This document shows positions 45,535 to 54,774 of a DNA stretch of 64,000 nucleotides, piece after piece. The first letter of the stretch is position 1; every line of letters starts with the position of its first letter. The notes below the pieces were generated by a model, which did not search any database, had not been told where the DNA came from, and was given only the letters and a program-made list of their open reading frames with translations. A program made the translations under genes and the position numbers. The stretch comes from Sphingobacterium faecale (GTDB lineage Bacteria > Bacteroidota > Bacteroidia > Sphingobacteriales > Sphingobacteriaceae): contig NZ_JAERTY010000001.1 in the NCBI RefSeq assembly GCF_016746095.1, positions 434,001 through 498,000 of the forward strand. Reading direction: 5' to 3'.

Positions 45535-46905
45535 ATGAAAAATATACTTAAAACAATAATAGCTATTGGATTACTTTCTTCCTGTAGTGGCTTTCTTGAT
45601 GAAAAACCGGATAGTTCGATAACCCATCCGAATACGTATGCGGATCTACAGGCCTTGCTCGATGCACTTAATTCTATAAATACATCCCGTTTTCCATCTC
45701 TTCTTGAGATTGGAACAGACAATTATTTTGTGCCGGACGACGCGTTGAATAGTGTGACAGATTTTGAGCGAGATAATTACATATGGCAAAAAGAGCCACT
45801 TTATCAAAACATAAATAGAAATGTAGAATGGTTGGGACCCAGTGTTCCTGTGATGTATGCGAATATCGTACTGGATGAAATCGAAAACATAGCTCCTAGA
45901 GGCAAGCCAGATGACAAAAGGGTCAAAAGCGAGCTCATCGCATCTGCAAGGTTTATACGAGCATTTAGTTTTTTTAATTTTGCTCAGGTTTATGCGCCTG
46001 CGTATGGTTTGGATCTTGATAATCCCGATTTAGGGATTGTTATGCGACTTACTGCTGATTTTAACGTGCCAAGTAAAAGATCTTCCGTCCGTGCTACCTA
46101 TGATCAGATACACAGTGATCTTGTTCTTGCTGTTCCAGATTTACCGAGCAAGCCGCTAGTGACCACTAGGCCAGGCAAAGCCGCTGGTTTTGCGCTTCTA
46201 GCACGGACGGCTTTGGTCATGCAAGATCTAGAATCTGCTTTGCGATATGCTGATACGGCCTTGTTTTATCAATCGGAGCTTATCGATTATAACCATGTAT
46301 CAACAACGGCAACAGCTCCATTTCCTCAGTTTAATGCCGAGACGGTATACTTTGCATCAAGTTCGGGAGCAGCTATTCTACATCCGCAGACAGCACGTAT
46401 CGACTCCAATTTATACAATAGCTATGCCGATAATGATCTAAGAAAAAACGTCTTTTTTAAACGCAATAATGATGGTTATTATTCTTTCAAAGGAAGTTAT
46501 TTAGGAGAGGTCAGTGGTTCTTTTTTTTCAGGTATTTCTACGGCAGAGATATATCTGATTAAAGCCGAATGTGAAGTCCGGCTACAACAAATGGATGAGG
46601 CAAACCATACCATCAATCAGTTTCTCAAAAATCGTGTCAACAAAGATAGTTTTCAGCCCTACGACCTGCGAGAGATGACGGATCCTATTGGTTTTGTACT
46701 GAAAGAACGTAGAAAGGAGCTGATTATGAGAGGACTTAGGTGGAGTGATCTAAAAAGACTGAACGTGAGCGAAACACATGCTATTAGCTTGATTCGCTCC
46801 TTCAACCAACATGTATACACTTTGGCACCCAATGACCTCCGCTATAATTTTCTGATTCCACAACCTATTATAGAGTTTACAGGTATACCTCAAAATAGAA
46901 GATAA
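45535..46905 (+). CDS. SusD/RagB-family outer-membrane lipoprotein (locus 1)
   Basis: About 456-aa SusD partner of the preceding receptor. The ATG at 45535 (MKNILKTIIAIGLLSSC) gives a proper lipobox, LLSSC; the TTG three codons upstream is rejected. FLDEKPDSSITHPNTYADLQ and SARFIRAFSFFNFAQVYAPAY are SusD hallmarks, as is ERRKELIMRGLRWSDLKRLN near the C-terminus. Starts 5 bp after susC. Confidence 0.92.
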   Translation: MKNILKTIIAIGLLSSCSGFLDEKPDSSITHPNTYADLQALLDALNSINTSRFPSLLEIGTDNYFVPDDALNSVTDFERDNYIWQKEPLYQNINRNVEWLGPSVPVMYANIVLDEIENIAPRGKPDDKRVKSELIASARFIRAFSFFNFAQVYAPAYGLDLDNPDLGIVMRLTADFNVPSKRSSVRATYDQIHSDLVLAVPDLPSKPLVTTRPGKAAGFALLARTALVMQDLESALRYADTALFYQSELIDYNHVSTTATAPFPQFNAETVYFASSSGAAILHPQTARIDSNLYNSYADNDLRKNVFFKRNNDGYYSFKGSYLGEVSGSFFSGISTAEIYLIKAECEVRLQQMDEANHTINQFLKNRVNKDSFQPYDLREMTDPIGFVLKERRKELIMRGLRWSDLKRLNVSETHAISLIRSFNQHVYTLAPNDLRYNFLIPQPIIEFTGIPQNRR

Positions 46906-46906
46906 T

Positions 46907-48151
46907 ATGAAGCAAATAATAATATTGATTTTGATGATCGCTTTTCTTCCATCATATGCACAATATGGCAATGAAGGAGATCGATTTTCTGTAACTCAAA
47001 TACAGAATGTATTACATGTTGAAAATGAGACTATTTACCTAGAGAGGCTTTCTGGCAAAGGTATTCTTTTAGACTTTGGTGGTTTAAGATGTCCCCCCTG
47101 TATTGCATCTGTCAAAAAATTAGATAAGCTACTACAGCAGTATCATAATAGGTTAGAGGTGTTTTTTGTTACAAAAACAAAAAAACAGGACTTGACAGAT
47201 TTTTTTGAAAGCAAAATGCAAGTCGATTATGTAAGGCTTGTGTATGAAGATTCTGTTTTAAACAATCTTTTTCCTCATCGGGGTGAGCCCCACTTGGTGT
47301 GGATAGATTCTGAAAGACGAATACGTTATATTACGGAAGGTGACCTGGTGTCAGAGGAGTTTATCGACGATTTTCTGGCAGATAAGATTGATTATAAAAT
47401 CCCAAGAAAACTAGATATGGTATACGACCCTAGTGAAAGCGCGCTTTTGACTCGGAGTAATTGTGGGTTTGATGTTGACGAATTGGCGATGATGAACTAT
47501 ACGTTAATCGGGAAATATAAAGAAGGGTACCGATGGAAGCAATATCGCCTTGTGGATTCAGTAGCAGGCTCGGTCAGGGTAGGCGGTGTCAATGTACCTA
47601 TATTGAAGATATACCGTACTATTTTAGGATTGCCCAATTTGAGTAGATCGCGGGTCATCTGTCAGGGATTTCCTTATGATAGATTGGAGCATGTTGATAA
47701 TGAATCTCCGTTATCACTCTGGGATATGGACAATACATACTTCTATGAAGTGAAAGGGAAGCTTTCAATGGGAGAGAAGGAATTCCAAAAATATGTTATG
47801 AATAATCTTGATGGGTTTATGGGGTGGTCCTCGAATTTCAGTAAGATCAACAGAAAGAGTTATATCATAAAGAGGATGCCGTCTCGCAGAGGGAATACAA
47901 CTTCTAATGTATCGATCTCAGGTGATAGAACGCTTTTGGACTGGATGAACGAGACCGATGATATTTATGCCGGTACTCCGGTTGTATTAGAGCAAGGTCT
48001 GGAAAGAAGGGAGCTTTATAGAATAAAAATAGGTAATGATTTTGATCCCCAAAACAGAGATGATTTAAGCCAACTTGAAGCTCATGGTATAACCATAGAG
48101 CTTCAAGTCATTCCTGTGGAAACATTAATAATCAGAAAAGAAATTTTTTAA
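46907..48151 (+). CDS. Secreted thioredoxin-like (redoxin) protein with CPPC motif (locus 1)
   Basis: 414-aa periplasmic protein with signal peptide MKQIIILILMIAFLPSYAQ. The thioredoxin-like domain (about 20-155) has ILLDFGGLRCPPCIASVKKL, with a CPPC active site near residues 64-67, and GEPHLVWIDSERRIRYIT. The C-terminal 250 residues are not recognised. TlpA/redoxin-like proteins are commonly attached to Bacteroidota SusCD sets; an analogous gene closes locus 2. Starts 1 bp after susD. Substrate unknown; protein disulphide exchange is likely. Confidence 0.8.
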   Translation: MKQIIILILMIAFLPSYAQYGNEGDRFSVTQIQNVLHVENETIYLERLSGKGILLDFGGLRCPPCIASVKKLDKLLQQYHNRLEVFFVTKTKKQDLTDFFESKMQVDYVRLVYEDSVLNNLFPHRGEPHLVWIDSERRIRYITEGDLVSEEFIDDFLADKIDYKIPRKLDMVYDPSESALLTRSNCGFDVDELAMMNYTLIGKYKEGYRWKQYRLVDSVAGSVRVGGVNVPILKIYRTILGLPNLSRSRVICQGFPYDRLEHVDNESPLSLWDMDNTYFYEVKGKLSMGEKEFQKYVMNNLDGFMGWSSNFSKINRKSYIIKRMPSRRGNTTSNVSISGDRTLLDWMNETDDIYAGTPVVLEQGLERRELYRIKIGNDFDPQNRDDLSQLEAHGITIELQVIPVETLIIRKEIF

Positions 48152-48324
48152 TTTTTCATCGTTACTGTTTCGTTCGGACCATTTAATTGTGCATGTTCAA
48201 TGCGGTCTTGTATACTTTGACCAGGGACAGTTGAAGGCGCACTTAAATCAGGTTGGGCAGGTGACGAACCCGCTAAAACCAGTGCTTTGATCTGACATAA
48301 ACCTGTGTTTCTCTGGCAGAACAT
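48148..48324 (-). other. Small cysteine-pair ORF convergent with the locus-1 redoxin gene
   Basis: 58-aa frame from ATG 48324, reading MFCQRNTGLCQIKALVLAGS, then PAQPDLSAPSTVPGQSIQ to VTMKN. The C-x6-C spacing recalls the short secreted Cys-pair proteins (DUF6520-like) of Sphingobacteriaceae, but no signal peptide is present, so it could be a 3' remnant. It abuts the redoxin stop codon, as a similar minus-strand ORF does after locus 2. The rest of 48152-48477 holds nothing recognisable. Confidence 0.3.
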
Positions 48325-48477
48325 GATTGGTACTATATTAAAGGTCTACCACCATCTTGTGATATATTAGAGTTACTGAGTAGTCTTCTAGAGTCGAACT
48401 ACCGCCTTCTATTTCCTAATTGTCTTTTATTAACTATCACCATTGTTTTTAAAAAGCTGGTATTCTGAAGAAATTAA

Positions 48478-48508
48478 CAATGGCACCGTTTATATTACGG
48501 TGCCATTG
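48478..48508 (-). terminator. Hairpin after the ABC permease gene
   Basis: Perfect 12-bp stem CAATGGCACCGT / ACGGTGCCATTG with a 7-nt loop, 10 bp beyond the stop of the leftward-running ABC permease gene; TTAATTTCTT follows on the minus strand. Confidence 0.75.
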
Positions 48509-48518
48509 CATAATTACG

Positions 48519-49538
48519 TCATGATCGAATCTCTCTTCGCATGAAAAGAGCATAAGATGTTGCAAATAAGAGCAGTGTGAATGCGATTAGCCCGCTTAGT
48601 TGAGGCCATATTAGCATTAAACTATTTCTTAGCGATATACTACTCGGTATAGCTCCGGCCATTTGTTCCATAGATACGGGACCCAAACTTCTGACCATCG
48701 GCATTAGAAGCGTCGTAGAAGCATCAACATAGAGTTGACTTGGAGATAGGCGAAGAATATTTAGGATTACCTCATTATAATAAGCTATTTTATCTGCAGA
48801 AAGATAATTTGGATCAGGGATAAAAGCTTTTATCGCAATATTGACAACCACTTGAAAAAATACCGTGAAGAACAACCATATACCTATTGCGGTCAATGCC
48901 GAGGTGGCAGGTTGCCTGAAGCGAATGGATAACAGAACTGCAACACTAAGCCAAAAACCTACGTATAGCACAGTCATACCGTTAAAAGCTAGTATACGGG
49001 TGATTTCCTGCCATTCGATAGGAATACCACTGATCCACATAGCATAACCCACAATTAGAAAAGTCAGAGAGAAGAATAGTATAGCTACAATCAATAAGGG
49101 CGCTAGAAATTTGGCCAAGATAAGATTGTCTCTATACAACGGCTGGGCCATTAGACGTATTAATGATCCGTTGTTGTTTTCCGAGTTGATTGCATCAAAT
49201 CCAAGGCTAATGCCTAAGATAGGAGCAAGGAAGCTGAGGAATATATGAAACGCGGGAATGGACTCATCTGTCAATGTCAATAGCTTGAGGTAGAAAAATG
49301 AGGTACTGCTATTATCTGTGGCTACAAATACAGATTTAATATTACTTAATGACGAATACATCGATGCTATAAATGTCAATACGATCAATGTTAACAATAT
49401 GATGAATCTCCAGCTTCTGATATGCTCGGCTACTTCTTTGCGCAGCAAGACACGCAGGGGAGACCTGACTTCGTTATCCCCGTTGTTTTCTGAAAAACGT
49501 CTTTTTAAGGACTCTTTTAGATTTTTCATTACTAACAT
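48519..49538 (-). CDS. ABC-2-type exporter permease
   Basis: 339-aa inner-membrane protein with about six hydrophobic segments. The N-terminal VLLRKEVAEHIRSWRFIILL and SFLAPILGISLGFDAINSEN are typical of ABC-2 permeases of the NosY/DUF3526-like kind. Start at 49538 or 49529. It overlaps the ATPase gene by 65 bp, the last gene of a three-gene set with a NEW3-domain protein and an ATPase. Substrate unknown. Confidence 0.85.
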   Translation of the reverse strand: MLVMKNLKESLKRRFSENNGDNEVRSPLRVLLRKEVAEHIRSWRFIILLTLIVLTFIASMYSSLSNIKSVFVATDNSSTSFFYLKLLTLTDESIPAFHIFLSFLAPILGISLGFDAINSENNNGSLIRLMAQPLYRDNLILAKFLAPLLIVAILFFSLTFLIVGYAMWISGIPIEWQEITRILAFNGMTVLYVGFWLSVAVLLSIRFRQPATSALTAIGIWLFFTVFFQVVVNIAIKAFIPDPNYLSADKIAYYNEVILNILRLSPSQLYVDASTTLLMPMVRSLGPVSMEQMAGAIPSSISLRNSLMLIWPQLSGLIAFTLLLFATSYALFMRREIRS

Positions 49539-50490
49539 TTAGATTTTTTTCGTTTTTGAAATATTCGAGGTAGATTTCATCCAATCCATAGGTTTTCTGT
49601 TGGACACCTACTAGACCATATCCTTTTTGAACCACATAGCTTACAATTTCAGCAGTTTGGTCATAGGCGGATATCACTTCAAGTTCGCAGTCATTTATAA
49701 TTATCTCCTGCACGCCAGGCAATGATTCCATATCATTCTTTAATTGAATGGTACCCTGAGCATTTTTTTGAAGCCGCAGCACGGTGACATAGCCGTTTTT
49801 ATTAAATAATTGTTTTGATAAACTAGGTATATCGCCATTTGCCAACAACTTACCATCAACAAATATGCCTACGCGATCGCAGATCTGCTGTACATGATGG
49901 AGGTGGTGTGAGGATAGGAGCACGGTCAACTGTTGTTCTTCGTTCAGTTTTTTGATGATCGCCAAAAAGTCCTTCACACCGCTGGGGTCAATACCGAGCG
50001 TAGGTTCGTCTAGGATAATCACTTCAGGCTTTTTTATCAACACATCAGCGAGTCCTAAGCGTTGCTTCATGCCTCTGGAAAAAGTCGCGGTTTTTTGGTG
50101 CATACTGTATTTCAGGCCTACGATATCCAGCAATTCGATAGCCTTTGTTTCGGCATCATTTTCAGAAAAGCCATTTAGTCTACCGATAAAAGAAAGATTC
50201 TCGAGCGCTGTCATATGGCCATAAAAACCTAAGTTATCAGGTAAGTATCCGACTTTCTGCTTTACGGCAATAGGATTGCGTGTGGCATCATGCCCACATA
50301 CATGCGCTTGTCCCGATGTAGGTTCGCTAAGCCCCAACAGCATAAGGATTGTTGTCGTCTTCCCAGCTCCGTTTGGACCCAAAAGGCCGTATATTTCGCC
50401 CTTACTTATATCGAGGGAAAGGTTGTCTACAGCAATTTTATTTTTATAATGCTTGGATAACCCTCTTAGCTTTATAATAGGATTATTCAT
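49474..50490 (-). CDS. ABC exporter ATP-binding protein
   Basis: 338-aa ATPase. Walker A GPNGAGKTT is at residues 38-46, the signature is FSRGMKQRLGLADVL, Walker B VIILDEPTLGIDP, and the H-loop LLSSHHLHH. The C-terminal ~100 residues carry the extra domain usual for CcmA/NatA-type exporter ATPases. Translation of the permease gene begins within its 3' end. Confidence 0.92.
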   Translation of the reverse strand: MNNPIIKLRGLSKHYKNKIAVDNLSLDISKGEIYGLLGPNGAGKTTTILMLLGLSEPTSGQAHVCGHDATRNPIAVKQKVGYLPDNLGFYGHMTALENLSFIGRLNGFSENDAETKAIELLDIVGLKYSMHQKTATFSRGMKQRLGLADVLIKKPEVIILDEPTLGIDPSGVKDFLAIIKKLNEEQQLTVLLSSHHLHHVQQICDRVGIFVDGKLLANGDIPSLSKQLFNKNGYVTVLRLQKNAQGTIQLKNDMESLPGVQEIIINDCELEVISAYDQTAEIVSYVVQKGYGLVGVQQKTYGLDEIYLEYFKNEKNLNVSNEKSKRVLKKTFFRKQRG

Positions 50491-50598
50491 ATGTATATAA
50501 TTTGTCTTTCAGTTGTCATATGGAATATCCAAACTATATTCATTCGTGTTTGTGCAGTTGCTACTACATGGATATTTCATATGTGTAAATTATTTCAT

Positions 50599-50654
50599 GA
50601 TCCGCCAACTGGCGGATCGGTTTGTTCTTTATCTGTCATCCGCCAGCTGGCGGA
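50599..50654. repeat. Two copies of a TCCGCCA-TGGCGGA palindrome
   Basis: GATCCGCCAACTGGCGGATC (50599-50618) and TCCGCCAGCTGGCGGA (50639-50654) are near-identical palindromes spaced 20 bp apart in the 235-bp gap between the NEW3 gene and the ATPase gene. The second is perfect over 16 bp, the first differs only in its centre. They may be a dispersed palindromic repeat, a dimeric regulator site, or mRNA hairpins. The rest of the gap shows nothing else. Confidence 0.6.
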
Positions 50655-50725
50655 CTATGGGAGTTTGTGTTTGGACGAACATGAGTATTTCATATCTGTT
50701 CGATTTTCAATTGTTTTTAACAGGC

Positions 50726-51589
50726 TTAACGCCTACCGTATTTTCGAATCAATATATAAATAAAACCAATGGCAAGAATGATCAATAACATTCCTAGCCA
50801 ACCGGTCAGGAGCGAAGTTTTGACCTCCATCCGGTATGCCAAGGAAGATTCGAGGTGACTGTTTTTGGCCGATACATTGACCATATAATCACCGGCTATA
50901 GTTTTGTCTGGAACTTTAATATTGACTTTGACATCCTTCGTCTTACCAGGATCCAGTTTATCTATTTTATCTGCTTCAAAGCTCGATTCCCATTTCGAGG
51001 GCAATTGTGTAGCCAGTTCAATATTCTCCAAAGGCATGGACCCCGTGTTTTTTACCGTAAGGAATAACTCTTTCTTACTTCCAGTGGTCGTATGACCACT
51101 TAGTACCTGATTTTGAGTAGAGATTTCCATTTTATAGGTGCCTTTTATAACAGATTCTAACTTGACTACCGCAGTATCTCCTTGAGTTATAGCTTTGACT
51201 GGGATGATATGTTTTTTAATATCCGCAGTATACGATGGTGTTATTTCTATACTAACCTCTTTACTGGTGTGTGGCTCTAGATTGATCGACGTTACCTGCA
51301 TACCCTCGGTTTTATAGGCAACTGACCATCCTGGGGGCAAGCTAGCTTGTAACTCATATATTCTTTCCTGTCCACTTGGGTTAGTGATAGAACCATTATA
51401 CCGGAATACCTCTGTGGAAGGGGCCTCCAGATTGATCAATCTCACTTTAAAATTTGGACTTAAAGCATTGTTGGCTTCCTGAGCCGTTACATTTTGGACT
51501 GCGTATGATGCAGATATACATGCGAGAATTAAAGCTTTTGATACGATTCTCGACTTCAGATGTTCGGTAAAAATGAATCCTTTAAACAT
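50726..51589 (-). CDS. NEW3-domain protein of an ABC exporter operon
   Basis: 287-aa exported protein: signal peptide (to about residue 37, NVTAQEA), two Ig-like beta domains (about 45-150 and 155-250; the NEW3 pattern KNTGSMPLENIELATQLPSKW followed by LDPGKTKDVKVNIKVPDKTIA), and a C-terminal transmembrane helix GMLLIILAIGFIYILI with a basic tail. So it is anchored in the inner membrane facing the periplasm. Such proteins are found next to ABC-2 exporters and probably assist substrate handling. Function unproven. Confidence 0.8.
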   Translation of the reverse strand: MFKGFIFTEHLKSRIVSKALILACISASYAVQNVTAQEANNALSPNFKVRLINLEAPSTEVFRYNGSITNPSGQERIYELQASLPPGWSVAYKTEGMQVTSINLEPHTSKEVSIEITPSYTADIKKHIIPVKAITQGDTAVVKLESVIKGTYKMEISTQNQVLSGHTTTGSKKELFLTVKNTGSMPLENIELATQLPSKWESSFEADKIDKLDPGKTKDVKVNIKVPDKTIAGDYMVNVSAKNSHLESSLAYRMEVKTSLLTGWLGMLLIILAIGFIYILIRKYGRR

Positions 51590-51796
51590 GATGTAATAAC
51601 TAACAATTATATATTAATAGCTTTTAGAAAATGTCTTGAATAAAATTGTACCTTTTTAGGTCTAGAATCCAAAATTAGCTTTTGTAGATATTTGCGTCAA
51701 GTATAATTTTAAAAAAAATTGCTCCTCTTGCTTTTTTTGATAAATTCTCTAGATTATTTATTCTGTTATCTAAGAATATAAACATCAAAAAAAGGT

Positions 51797-52330
51797 CTAA
51801 GAGCGGTACTGTCCCTTTTTTAGTTCAAACCAATCTGTTATATCACCATCATAGTCAAATGTTTCCGTAAGTTCAAAACCTAGTTTTGTCAAAACGTTTT
51901 TTGATTTTGTATTATCAGGGTCAGTTATCGCAAAAACGATGTCAATCTTTAACTGTTGAAAAGCATAATCTAAAATTGCTCTTGAAGACTCGCTTGCATA
52001 TCCTTTACCCCAATGCTTTGTTTTAAATCGGTATCCCAACTCATAAAAATTAATACGATTATTCAATGGTTCCCTATAATATTTCAATCCAGCCCAGCCT
52101 ATGCATTCGTTCGTCTCTTTATTAATCACAGCCCAGCGCGCTACTCCATTTTCTTTGTATTGCTGTTTTAGCATTTTGATTACCGCCGTAACTTCAGCAA
52201 TTGATTCTACGGGTTTGTTTTCAATGTATAAATGTACTGCAGGATCAGAATCCATTTCAAAGAGATCTTTTTCATCACTAAAATCTAGTTCTCTTAATAT
52301 AAGTCGAGGTGTTTCTGCTATCAGCTTCAT
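51797..52330 (-). CDS. GNAT family N-acetyltransferase (RimJ/RimL type)
   Basis: 177-aa acetyltransferase beginning with ETPRLILRELDFSDEKDLFE, a classic RimJ/RimL N-terminus. ELGYRFKTKHWGKGYASESS contains the acetyl-CoA-binding motif, followed by ITDPDNTKSKNVLTKLGFEL (motif B). Probable substrate is an amino-terminal or small amine; not determinable here. Monocistronic. Confidence 0.9.
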   Translation of the reverse strand: MKLIAETPRLILRELDFSDEKDLFEMDSDPAVHLYIENKPVESIAEVTAVIKMLKQQYKENGVARWAVINKETNECIGWAGLKYYREPLNNRINFYELGYRFKTKHWGKGYASESSRAILDYAFQQLKIDIVFAITDPDNTKSKNVLTKLGFELTETFDYDGDITDWFELKKGQYRS

Positions 52331-52421
52331 GATTTTGCTTTCTTAAATATATCAAATAAAGTACAGACTATAAAAATCACCTCGGTTTATCAAGCTATTT
52401 GATTTTCTGAGCGTAAATTTT

Positions 52422-52535
52422 TCAATAATCGAGGAATACTTGCAAAGCATGGGTCTTAATGATCGACAAGTAAAAGCAGCTTTGTATGTGAAGGAAGCTG
52501 AAAAGATAACTAATAGGGATGTTAGCGCCTTTTGA
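52422..52535 (+). pseudogene. C-terminal remnant of a RecG-like/AlbA-type ATP-binding regulator
   Basis: The frame IIEEYLQSMGLNDRQVKAAL and YVKEAEKITNRDVSAF then a stop closely matches the winged-helix tail of AlbA_2/RecG-like ATP-binding proteins, which normally continues with a further helix-turn-helix. Only about 37 codons remain; no upstream portion exists. It runs 14 bp into the 3' end of the convergent membrane-protein gene. Confidence 0.55.
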
Positions 52536-52911
52536 CAAAAGCTTGAACAATCATTTTTACCAATAAGTACGCACCATAACCTAAGGCTATCAACAAGGCT
52601 AGTCCATAAAGTGTAGATAATATTTCAAAACTCGTCAATGCCATCAAACCAATAGAAAATCCTGCTACACCTACAATGTATAAACTATTTTTCCATCCAA
52701 ACCAGTAGGTTAAATAAAAGTATGCACCCACTGTTCCAATTATTGGCATTATGTACCGTGCCGAAGAGTTCCTTAGCTCTTCGGGATAATTGGGGCTATA
52801 TAATAATTTATACAATATGATTATGACAGCAATGTTAAAAGCTATTTTAAATAATAACCCATAAAATTTTACGGATGATCTGTGATCTTCCTCTTCTTGG
52901 TAGTAGCTCAT
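52522..52911 (-). CDS. Hypothetical four-helix membrane protein
   Basis: About 129 aa from the ATG at 52911 (MSYYQEEEDHRSS). Four hydrophobic segments are visible (FKIAFNIAVIIILYKLLY, YIMPIIGTVGAYFYLTYW, SLYIVGVAGFSIGLMALT, LYGLALLIALGYGAYLLV), with a basic end KRR. No family recognised. A weak upstream start at 52938 would add nine residues. Confidence 0.65.
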   Translation of the reverse strand: MSYYQEEEDHRSSVKFYGLLFKIAFNIAVIIILYKLLYSPNYPEELRNSSARYIMPIIGTVGAYFYLTYWFGWKNSLYIVGVAGFSIGLMALTSFEILSTLYGLALLIALGYGAYLLVKMIVQAFVKRR

Positions 52912-52953
52912 CTTAATTTGTTGAAATATAAACCCCACAAAAGCTTACGCACG

Positions 52954-53064
52954 CTATAATGCCACGATATCAGTTTCCATATCAGATGGGGCAAATTTAA
53001 GTTCGTAGCTCTCGATTATTTTCTCATGAATTAGAGCTAAAAGTTTGTTTTTCTCTTGGCTCAT
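52954..53064 (-). other. Short ORF, possible gene fragment
   Basis: 36-aa frame MSQEKNKLLALIHEKIIESY then ELKFAPSDMETDIVAL, ATG to TAG. The composition looks protein-like but it is short and isolated, probably the 5' stub of a decayed gene. The rest of 52939-53322 shows nothing clear. Confidence 0.25.
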
Positions 53065-53322
53065 TTTTTAAAGATACATAAATATTAAAAATGACAATAT
53101 TATAAAGATTAAAATATAAAAAGTCTCCCGATTGGCAAAGGGTACAGGTTTAGTATCGTCATGTCGAGCGTGTCTAGACATCTACAGAGTACACGTTCGT
53201 TTTTCCGTTTTCTATATCCTGTTTTATTTCTTCCCTTAGTGTTATACCCATCTTATTTATAATTATCTTTGTTGTAATCATGCTTAACTACAAAATCCTT
53301 TAACCTCAAAACACTACCCACT

Positions 53323-54123
53323 ATGCGCTGTACTGTAGTCTTTTTGTTTCTATTAATTAGTTTGCAATCACTCGTTGCGCAGGAGTTCGCATACGAAACC
53401 ATACGTGATGTTGTTTATACCGCGAACCAAGACCCTTACAGTAAGGAACGCTGTAAGCTTGATTTCCATTTTCCGAAGGACAGGAAATCCTTTACTACAC
53501 TAGTATGGTTTCATGGAGGCGGGTTGACTGGAGGAGAAAAGAAGATCCCCGCGTATCTGATGGATAAGGGGATAGCTATTATAGCGGTGAACTATAGGCT
53601 TTCGCCACATGTAAAAGTAGATGCTATAATCGAAGATGCTGCCGACGCGGTAAAGTGGGCATATGAACATATCGGCGACAAAGGCGGTGCAACCGATAAA
53701 ATCGTGGTGGGAGGATACTCAGCGGGTGCTTACTTGTCTTTGATGCTGGGGCTAAACAAGAGTTATTTACAAAATAGAGGGATAGACACCGGAAGCCTGT
53801 TGGGTATTGTCTCTATTAGTGGTCAGGCTATTACACATTTTACAGCCCGGAAAGAAAGCGGGATTGACGGGTTACAACCTACAGTAGACAGCTTGGCTCC
53901 ATTGTTTTGGGTCCGTAAAGAAGCACCAAAACTGTTGTTGATAACAGGCGATAGGGAGTTGGAGATGATGGGCAGGTATGAGGAAAATGCCTATCTATAT
54001 AGAATGCTAAAACTAACTGGTAATACAGATGTGGAGCTGTTAGAATTACAGGGATATGGTCATAACACCGAGTATCCATCATTTCCATTATTATTGAAGA
54101 CCGTTGATAAATGGGCTAAGTAG
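53323..54123 (+). CDS. Secreted alpha/beta hydrolase (BD-FAE/carboxylesterase-like)
   Basis: 266-aa exported esterase. Signal peptide MRCTVVFLFLLISLQSLVAQ. The oxyanion motif WFHGGGLTGGEK is at about residues 66-77, the nucleophile motif is GGYSAGAY (Ser near 141), ITGDREL supplies the probable Asp and GYGHNTEYP the His near 247. Members of this group cleave small esters such as feruloyl or acetyl groups from polysaccharides. Monocistronic; no glycosidase neighbours. Confidence 0.83.
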   Translation: MRCTVVFLFLLISLQSLVAQEFAYETIRDVVYTANQDPYSKERCKLDFHFPKDRKSFTTLVWFHGGGLTGGEKKIPAYLMDKGIAIIAVNYRLSPHVKVDAIIEDAADAVKWAYEHIGDKGGATDKIVVGGYSAGAYLSLMLGLNKSYLQNRGIDTGSLLGIVSISGQAITHFTARKESGIDGLQPTVDSLAPLFWVRKEAPKLLLITGDRELEMMGRYEENAYLYRMLKLTGNTDVELLELQGYGHNTEYPSFPLLLKTVDKWAK

Positions 54124-54288
54124 ATTTGGAGGATATCGGTTATGTCTCTCGCCGAGGTATTCGACAGATATAACAGATATTATTACAATTAAAGTGTAGC
54201 TGACACCTGCATAGTTTTTAAGATATTTAATTTAATAGGTTGTATTATAGATGTATAAGTGTTATCTTTAAATATTAGTAAGATAAGA

Positions 54289-54347
54289 TCCGCGCCAGCG
54301 GAGTTAAAATTTTTTTTTAGTATAGCCCTTGCATCCGCGAGGGCTAT
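54289..54347. other. Two hairpins at the edge of the duplicated yhcG end
   Basis: TCCGC-GCCA-GCGGA (54289-54302) is followed by an A4T9 stretch and resembles a weak terminator. ATAGCCCTTGC-ATCC-GCGAGGGCTAT (54322-54347) has an 11-bp stem with one wobble and ends at the yhcG-remnant stop codon. Only the right arm tip of this second hairpin (GGGCTAT) is present in the other copy at 63604. The remaining 54124-54288 shows nothing. Confidence 0.5.
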
Positions 54348-54442
54348 TTATATATCGCATCCATACACGACTCCCTGCTCGCGAAGTACGTTCTTCTCCC
54401 GTTCGATTTCGGCAATGAGCTCTTCTTCCGATGGCAGTTGAA
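54341..54442. repeat. Direct repeat copy A (yhcG 3' end)
   Basis: 102 bp that recur at 63604-63705 in the same orientation with only 3 mismatches. It encodes, on the minus strand, the last about 31 codons of a YhcG/DUF1016 nuclease (LPSEEELIAEIEREKNVLRE, then QG, VYGCDI). Confidence 0.9.
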
Positions 54443-54552
54443 ATTCTTCCAGAAAGCCTATTTTATGCTTGAAACATTTAAAGGAAACTTTGTCGGTCAG
54501 CCGCATTGACAATATATGTTTTTCCAAACTTTTTATCTTCGATAGCAGCGCT
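54348..54552 (-). pseudogene. YhcG (DUF1016) C-terminal remnant with unrelated upstream sequence
   Basis: The minus-strand frame runs ALLSKIKSLEKHILSMR, LTDKVSFKCFKHKIGFLEEF, then joins the YhcG tail QLPSEEELIAEIEREKN to YGCDI. The tail matches the right-edge yhcG gene; the part before it does not, so the tail was joined to foreign sequence. No start codon in a gene context. 54553-54774 holds nothing else recognisable. Confidence 0.7.
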
Positions 54553-54774
54553 TATCAGAATTCATCCTATCAGTAATCTGGAGCTATTTTGGTTGTTGTA
54601 GAACAGCTGCAGAACATATACCAAAAACAGAAAGAAGAAAAAGCCTCCAGCTATACAACCCCAATTATTTTAAAATAAAGGGAGGTAGATATTAGGAATG
54701 TCAGAAATATCTATAAAACAACATTGATATACAGTTAGTTATAGGGTCGTCTTGTACGGTTTAGATTTTAACCG

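Noticed and set aside
50491..50788. Two overlapping 90-aa plus-strand ORFs
   Set aside because: They run through the palindromic repeats and into the antisense of the NEW3 gene; no coding character.
54289..54318. Strong terminator for the secreted hydrolase gene
   Set aside because: Only a 5-bp stem separated from the T-run by about 8 nt; recorded only as a weak hairpin.
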